DNA of 64,000 bases, from contig NC_071355.1 of the NCBI RefSeq assembly GCF_943734655.1, positions 205,267,939 to 205,331,938 on the forward strand. Reading direction: 5' to 3'. The notes under the pieces were generated by a model. The model was not told the DNA's origin and did no database searches. It saw only the letters and a program-made list of their open reading frames with translations. The DNA is from Sabethes cyaneus. Taxonomy: Eukaryota; Arthropoda; Insecta; Diptera; Culicidae. The position numbers were made by a program, and so were the translations under genes. This document shows positions 57,326 through 64,000 of this stretch, one piece after another (the first letter of the stretch is position 1; every line of letters begins with the position of its first letter).

Positions 57326-58417
57326 CTAGTCGGTCACAAGCGCCAACGACTATAACTGGCATCAACGAAGCAAATGTAATAATGTCATAAAAAAACTAGT
57401 TATTTGGACAAACTATTGGCTATCAAGCCTACCAACTAACATGGTTCTCTCGATGAATAGAGCCGACGCACCTCAAGCCAATTGCGAGTCTACTCTTCGC
57501 GAAGTTCTGTACGAAGTAAAATTTGTCTCTAAAGATGTTTCTACCGTTCAAAGGCATGCATTTTGCCGCCAAAGAAGACACTGCAGGAAGACTTGGCAGA
57601 AATTCCAGCGAAAAATGATCAGTGAAATGTAACTCTACAACCTCAAATTAACCATTTATCTCCAGGATGATGTTTTTAGGCGATAAATGGTGCTGGATAC
57701 GGGACTGGTCGATGTATAAGCGCACACAACGGACTCGTAGGCGTCAGGAAAGAACTGCAGAAAAGCCAAACAGAGTAAAAAACGCAGGAAAAAACACCAT
57801 CATCCACAATTACGAGATGCTTATCCATCGTCAACCGCAGACCACTCAAGTTTTTCAGTGCTAAAGTTTCTTAACTTTTAAAAGGGGGAAACCCCAAACC
57901 CTTATCGCACGGCCCACCGGACAAAACACAACGAAACTGAAACTGAATCAGCGGAAAATAGCTCTGCGTCAACACCTTTGCAAGCGCACTTAACATCTAT
58001 CTGGACATTCAACCCGATGCATCCACCTGTCGTCAGTCTAACTCAGCAATAAGCTGGTGCCCTGGTGGAGACGGACGTTTCCGGAAGGCACGACTACGAG
58101 ATCCAAAAATTATGTATGTCGTTTACCTCTACCTGGCATACATGCACGACTAGGAACCAACGTTCTACTACGAAGGTATGACGAACAGGGGCAAAAAAAA
58201 TGAATTCAGTATTCGAAGAACTACCAGTTTCAGCGCAAGACGTCCTAAAACTCTTTTTAGAGCTGCATGAGGAATTTGGAGTACCGAAGCAGGCGACATC
58301 TGACGACTTGGAATCTCATCGATGGCATCTTAACAATCAGAGAATCCAATATTAACAACGCACACGGGAAAGCGCCGAAAAATTTAACAATCCGGTCAGT
58401 CAAAATTTTCGGAAGTA
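57326..58417. other. Non-repetitive island between arrays, unidentified coding-like text
   Basis: About 1.1 kb with several + strand open pieces, including 57441-57632 and MNSVFEELPVSAQDVLKLFL at 58200. No domain is recognised and stops are frequent. It could be a decayed retroelement ORF1 or host sequence. Confidence 0.35.
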
Positions 58418-59065
58418 ACTATCTGTCTCTCTGTCCCACTGTCCCTCTGTCCATCTGTCCATTTGTTTATCTGTCCATTTGACGATCTGTCCATTTGTCC
58501 ATATGCCATTGTTTTCATTTGTCCATCTGTTCATTTGTCCATCTATCCATTTGTTCATCTATCCATTTGTACATCTGTCCATCTGTCTATTTCTCGAGCT
58601 ATCAATATGTCTATCTGTTCATCTGTCGTTCTCTTCCTCTGCCCAGCTGTCCATCTGTCCGTATGTCCATCTGTTCATCTGTCCGTCTGTCCATCTATTC
58701 ATCTGTTCATCTGTTCATCTGATCATCTATCCATCTACCCTTCTATCTATCTGCCCGTCTGTCCATCTGTCCATCTGTCCATCTGTTCATCTGTCCATCT
58801 GTCCATCTGTCCATCTGTCCATCTGTCCATCTGTCCATCTGTCCATCTGTCCATCTGTCCATCTGTCCATCTGTCCATCTGTCCATCTGTCCATCTGTCC
58901 ATCTGTCCATCTGTCCATCTGTCCATCTGTCCATCTGTCCATCTGTCCATCTGTCCATCTGTCCATCTGTCCATCTGTCCATCTGTCCATCTGTCCATCT
59001 GTCCATCTGTCCATCTGTCCATCTGTCCATCTGTCCATCTGTCCATCAGTCCTTCGGTCTATCTG
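58418..59065. repeat. 8-bp minisatellite array 3 (CCATCTGT)n
   Basis: The first ~340 bases are degenerate (gtccatttgt, gttcatctg). From about 58760 to 59047 it is almost perfect, with roughly 35 identical octamers. The gradient from degenerate to perfect suggests recent homogenisation at the right end. Confidence 0.96.
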
Positions 59066-62000
59066 CCCACGGCATCACTTCCAAACTTGGCGGTCCTCAG
59101 TCATTATCCTCTACCGTTCCTGAGATCGATCCGCGGGTCACAGAGATCAATTCGAAGAAATTCTGTTTAGCCATACTGTCTTAACCAAAAGAAATGAAAA
59201 TTTGCATATAAGGGTATCTGAGTTTGAGTACGGTATTTCAATATGGTTATGTTTATTTTCAGTGGCGTAAACACCAAACAAGTAGAGCATATTGTTACAA
59301 GTAGAGCAGTAGTCATATTTTTAGGAAGTGATATTCCATGTGGTAGAGAACGAGACCAATCTCTTCTGTCGGTTTTTATTTTGGACCTACCTTCTGTTTA
59401 ACTTATTCTGAGGGGCACAAACTATCACTGTTTCTTGCCAATATATGCGACCTCATTTGTATATCCGTTTCGTACTATTATATCAATTCTTTGCGTTCGT
59501 TAAACGTAAAAACAGAGAGTGTGCCGAATAATTCGAAATTTGTCGAACCCTACATAAGTTGAGCTAACTATGGAGTTTTACCAGCCGATTGATATTAGAT
59601 TGCAGCAAAACTTTCATATTCTAACTTTAGTTGAATGGTGATGCTATGCAAAATCTGATTGAACGGTAGGATTCGCTCAAAACTTTTAGGTGATCTAATG
59701 TGATTTATAATAATTTAATACTGACATCAAACGATATAATTTACTATCGCTGTTATGAACCACTTCTGAGCAAAAACGAAGTTTTATTACTAGCATATAT
59801 GCAAAATGTGGTAAAGTTTCGCGAGAGAGTTCTACAATACTCGGATTAACACAGATAAGATAGAAAGTATGCTCTATAACTCTATTACTTTCCCAACAGC
59901 ATTCGATGCGTCGTATGATGGTAAAAATCCTATTGGATATCGATTCACCAACGGGTTAGATTCCTCATTCATTCAAATCACAATTTCAACAAAGATATAG
60001 CCTGGTGCTCCTTCTACCTCAGTTCTCTCGCATACCCCTTTCCCGCCCAACGCGTTCCAACATCCACGGGGTAGGTTCGCACCTTTTGTTAATCTCTATG
60101 CAAATCATGCCGATAACAATGAAAGGTAGGAAGGACCCAGGATTCCACGAACGGATGAATATTGAAAAACAGCTTTCGTCGTAGCAGAGCACCTTACATT
60201 ATGCGTGGAGCTCGACATGGGGGGCCGCCGGTCAAGGGGGAAATGGTACCGTTGTGGCAGTGTAGGTAAGTTGTAGACAATTACCGTCCGGCAGGGAGAG
60301 TTCAAGTGGAAATAAAACCGGACAATTGTCTTTGTCCGACTGCCATTAAAGAGTCGATTGAGAGTAATTTTGTTCAATTTCTCCAACCAATTCCGAACGG
60401 TTTCGAAGCACCCACAGCTAACGGTGCGCATTACGGGAATCCGTTAGCAAGAAGGACGAAGATGATTTATATTCATATTTACTAACCAATCAGCAGCTGG
60501 AGTATAAAGTGGCCGTGCCATTTTGCGAGTTTCTTCGCCAGTCAGAGCAGCTTAGGCACTTTGGCTGAACTGAAGGTATCTAAACAGAAGGTGGGTTTGC
60601 TTCTTTTAGTTAAAGAGATAAGGGTTAGCTAACCTGCTACCGGCGGGGCCTTGCAGGGAAAATCGGACTGAAATCATTATATTCCACAATTTTGGACTGT
60701 TCAGGTAGTTTCGCTTTATGGTTTCGAACATATATTTGCTGGGCTTTGTACCAAGAAAATGCTGCTAAGCCATTGAATATTTCAAGCCCAACTTCCCCTA
60801 CTTCAGAGTACCTTTTCGGCTGCTACCGGGACAGCTGAAGTCACTGACGATATGACATGCAAGAGTTCGCGGCGGAATCGTGCCACCGTGAACACGATGA
60901 TGGGTTCGATTGGTAGCTTCCAGCCAGGTATAGAAAAGAATATAAAGAAGCCAACAAAATGAATTCAACAACCGAAGGGTTGAAAGGGGATCCCGTTCCG
61001 TTGGAAGATGGGCAGAAATCGATTGCATTTCAATCATGCCAAACGGAAAAGTAAACGAGCTTTGAAGGGTACCTACTACGTTGCATGGTGATAATATCAT
61101 TCCATGATGCGAGCGAGCAACATTCGATCCAATCGAGTTTCCCAGCTGAGCTATTCGAGATGTTTAAGGGCAAATTTCCGAAAACATAAACAAAACATAC
61201 CGTTTGAGACCAGGTTGGTTTGCTTTTCCTTTGTTTGGATCAATGCTTGTAACCTCATATTTCATGGAGCAGAAAAAAAAGATAACAAAATAAAGCCTTA
61301 ACAACCTATCTACGAATTTTCTCCTTTTTTTTCAAAAACCCACAACCCACATAATAAAATAATAGAAATAACCACAAATTATGGTTCAGTTTTCTAGATA
61401 TGTTTTCAACCATTGTAATATTTTCTCGGGAGACCACAGCCTAACTTTGCAAATATTCTAATCTATCTGAGAGATTTGAGCAGCAACCTGGTGCTGTGGG
61501 ATAAATCTTCCTTTCATACCTTATCATTCCAATAAAATTACTCTCAAATAATTTAAATAAACCATCCATTGTACCGAATCCCGACTGCCGTTGTAGTACA
61601 AAGCTAACCGAACGTAAGTGATACTATCTTCAGTGAACGAAATTTATTGAAAAACTTCATCTACTCTGCCACCGGCGACGTGCTAATCCAGATGAAAACC
61701 GAACCTCAAATGTAGTAGTCCTGTAACAGCAGTGAACATAATCGTATAAACTCCGACACCCACAACCGCACCTACCATCAGATCAAGCGAAAAATAAAAT
61801 AAACCGAAAGTTGGAAGCTCCCCAGCCGGAGCCCGGAGCTCGGAGCTCGGAAACCCCCCTGGGGGCGGGGGAAGAGCTCGAAAAGGTTACCGCTGATGAA
61901 CATTAAATCTCTCCATTGCGCCTGATTTATTCCAACTACACTGGAGCAGCTCAGTGGTTGTTCAACTTTGTCTGAAGAAAGAACGACGACTCCGGACGGG

Positions 62001-63148
62001 GGTACTCTACATCCTTTGCTCGGATAGTTATCTTCCATCTTCCGAGCAGGAAAGCTCTCGTGATTTAATTTTATTAAGCAATATTTTCATACAATTTTTA
62101 TTGCCACTTCGTGTTTATGAGCTGCCACGGTTTCACTTCCGGTGCGGCTTGCCAAAAGCCAACTCGAAACCAGATGGGGAAATAGACCGAATTGAAACTA
62201 TGGCGGAAGGCAGAGCCGCAATCGGGGCGAGATGAGATCCAATAGTTGCCAAGTGAGATCCTTTTCGACGCCCCTGTTGACTTGATTTTTTTTCGCAGGA
62301 AACACGGATGCTGTTTATTGTCAGGAAGGTACGGAAGAATAGTGCGGATGTGGCGGAGAGACAAGATTTCCTTATTTAATTTACCCACCGTTCCTGGCTG
62401 GCCGAATTTGTTGAATCCGGCGGCAGAATATACATACCTACAAACACGAGTAGCTAGGCTATCTCCGATGAAGAGTATATTGTGCGCTGTTAATAATGAA
62501 CCTCATTTTGCCCAAGGACTCACTTGCGACAGCCGAAGCGTGCTGCGCAGCGGATGTTGATGAGTTTCGATTCAGAGTGTTGCTCTATCCAGCGTTGATT
62601 GGAGCCCGTTAGGGTAGTGCTACGATCGCCGCCAGGGGGAAACATTTTTGCTTCAGTGTTGGAAATTGCTTTCGCAGTTTGGCAGTTGACCCTTTAGCAA
62701 CATGGAACAGTAGGTGCTTCGGCTATTTGTTACTGTTCTCTGCTTGAGCTGCGGTGGAAAAAGGAGCCCTCGTGTGCAATTTGATGAATGTAAATTAAGT
62801 AGGCTCAACATCTGCTGCCGGAGTCAAGGGAATATCTCATATCATTTCATTTTATTGCCTCGCACATATCCTCGTTTTAATCAGTGAGGTGAGATCTCAG
62901 ATCAACGAATCTGTTCGAGGCCGTCCTTAGTTCTGGGGAACACACATTAATGCGGGTTATTGATTCTCAATTGTACCAATTGTTATTGATAATTGTACAA
63001 ATTACACATCAAGAAAGCAGTCAAAATTAAGCCGTCAGAAATATTGTTAATAATATCAATTACTAATAAATAATATAATAAATTAATAATATAGAAGATA
63101 AACATAATTATGACGTAAGCCATATAAATGCTTGAAAACTTAGAGATA
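59066..63148. other. No gene recognised
   Basis: 4.1 kb of unique-looking sequence. Open stretches near 60105-60431, 60798-61100 and 61954-62560 lack motifs. A possible core promoter is listed separately. Confidence 0.5.
60503..60570 (+). promoter_or_regulatory. Weak candidate core promoter
   Basis: TATAAAG at 60503-60509 is followed ~40 bases later by an initiator-like TCAG (60542) and a possible splice donor (gaaggtatct, ~60570). The TATA-to-initiator spacing is longer than the usual ~30 bases and no downstream coding exon was found, so this is only a candidate. Confidence 0.15.
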
Positions 63149-63304
63149 ATCTGGATCTGGATCTGGATCTGGATCTGGATCTGGATCTGGATCTGGATCT
63201 GGATCTGGATCTGGATCTGGATCTGGATCTGGATCTGGATCTGGATCTGGATCTGGATCTGGATCTGGATCTGGATCTGGATCTGGATCTAGATCTGGAT
63301 CTGG
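63149..63304. repeat. (GGATCT)n hexanucleotide array, ~26 copies
   Basis: Perfect except for a G-to-A change at 63291. Minus-strand frames encode Ser-Arg or Asp-Pro dipeptides only; not a gene. Confidence 0.97.
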
Positions 63305-64000
63305 AAGTGTCTCCAATAAACAAACAAACAAACAACTACTTCAGGAGCACAGACCAATGTCAGGAAAAGCAATATTTTAGGTATATTAACCAACAGAATG
63401 GCATAATTTTGGTATGTATTTAAAGCCAACATTATGGTGCACCATATTATCATATAGATCAACTGAAAACTGGTAAATTGAGCATTCTAATTGTCTTTAA
63501 ATACTATCCCCTGACATAATCCTTCCATTACTGGAGCATCTATCCTTCTATTTTTTATTTTTTTCCGTTCAACCGTAAGTTATGCGTCCAATGACAAAAG
63601 TTTTGTGTTTTGGGCAAGATCGTTAAACCAGTTAACATTTATTTCAAGCCAGTTAACCAAAGCTAAACTGCATTCGAAGTCCTAGGTGAGCCCTTTGTTC
63701 GTGCCCTTGGGCACTATATCAGCCCAAAAGGTCAACGTTTAACAAAAATGCGCTGCATTTGATGTATTCAACGGTGTAGTTGTAGCATTAATAATTTATT
63801 CCATTTTAACGTTGTATATTCCTATAACTTTACCCAGAATGTTCTCCATTATAGCAAACAAAAACGTAATTTTGCATTCAACCCTGCACGATAACAACGT
63901 TTTACATGCGAGCAGCATTGTTGAGCCGGACTGTAAACGCATCCTATTCATGAACGAAACATAAACCAAAACACAGTTCTTCATGCATTCTACTCTTACG
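63305..64000. other. No gene recognised
   Basis: AT-rich sequence after the hexamer array with a short aaacaaacaaac run at its start. Confidence 0.5.

Noticed and set aside
56070..59065. CRISPR-like regular repeats
   Set aside because: Repeats are contiguous octamers without unique spacers and the sequence is eukaryotic.
56016..59170. Long open frames with HLSICPSV repeats
   Set aside because: The 8-bp minisatellite lacks stops in its frames and all frames give the same peptide; no start context, splice sites or non-repeat domain.
63108..63335. Ser-Arg/Asp-Pro repeat frames (SR-protein-like)
   Set aside because: GGATCT hexamer artefact.

Overview
The window looks like nuclear DNA from an insect, most likely a culicine-type mosquito. 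Evidence for an insect is one host gene fragment of the arthropod dpr family with introns. Evidence for a mosquito is the repeat set (tRNA-like SINE, RTE and CR1/Jockey-type LINE debris, Helitrons, many TIR elements, long microsatellites), which fits what I know of Aedes/Culex-like genomes; the species assignment is inference. Nothing bacterial or viral is visible.

The only host gene I can support runs on the + strand: two exons (4456-4624 and 12000-12124) encode the end of the second Ig domain and the hydrophobic C-terminus of a Dpr cell-surface protein. The splice sites match in phase. The 7.4 kb intron between them holds a 0.5 kb CA tract, a 0.75 kb CCCTAG hexamer array and LINE debris. 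Upstream exons lie left of the window.

Region by region: 1-2962 is a Helitron copy whose internal TCTG run has grown to at least 595 perfect copies. 3.0-3.35 kb is a mariner transposase relic. 11-18 kb carries scattered fragments of one RTE LINE family. 18.3-20.65 kb is a foldback composite, with inverted arms made of ~130-bp repeats and a 13-bp minisatellite around a hairpin. 21.8-24.3 kb has three non-autonomous inverted-repeat elements. 27.7-29.36 kb is a SINE split by a 1.44 kb insert that holds a decayed Got2 (mitochondrial aspartate aminotransferase) pseudogene and a hAT MITE. 29.97-32.62 kb is a complete non-autonomous Helitron with a nested MITE. 33.24-36.5 kb is the best-preserved LINE, with endonuclease and reverse transcriptase in one frame broken by two stops. 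40.4-49 kb is a dense nest of RTE and CR1/Jockey fragments, palindromic elements and TIR elements. 52.6-56 kb is more LINE debris with TIR insertions. 56.07-59.07 kb holds three arrays of an 8-bp minisatellite. 63.15-63.30 kb is a GGATCT array. The remaining stretches (12.3-14.8, 24.3-26.9, 36.5-40.4, 49-52.6, 59.1-63.1 kb) are AT-rich sequence in which I recognise no gene.

There is no operon-like logic here. The informative structure is who is inserted in whom: several insertions can be dated relative to each other because an empty copy of the host repeat is also present in the window.
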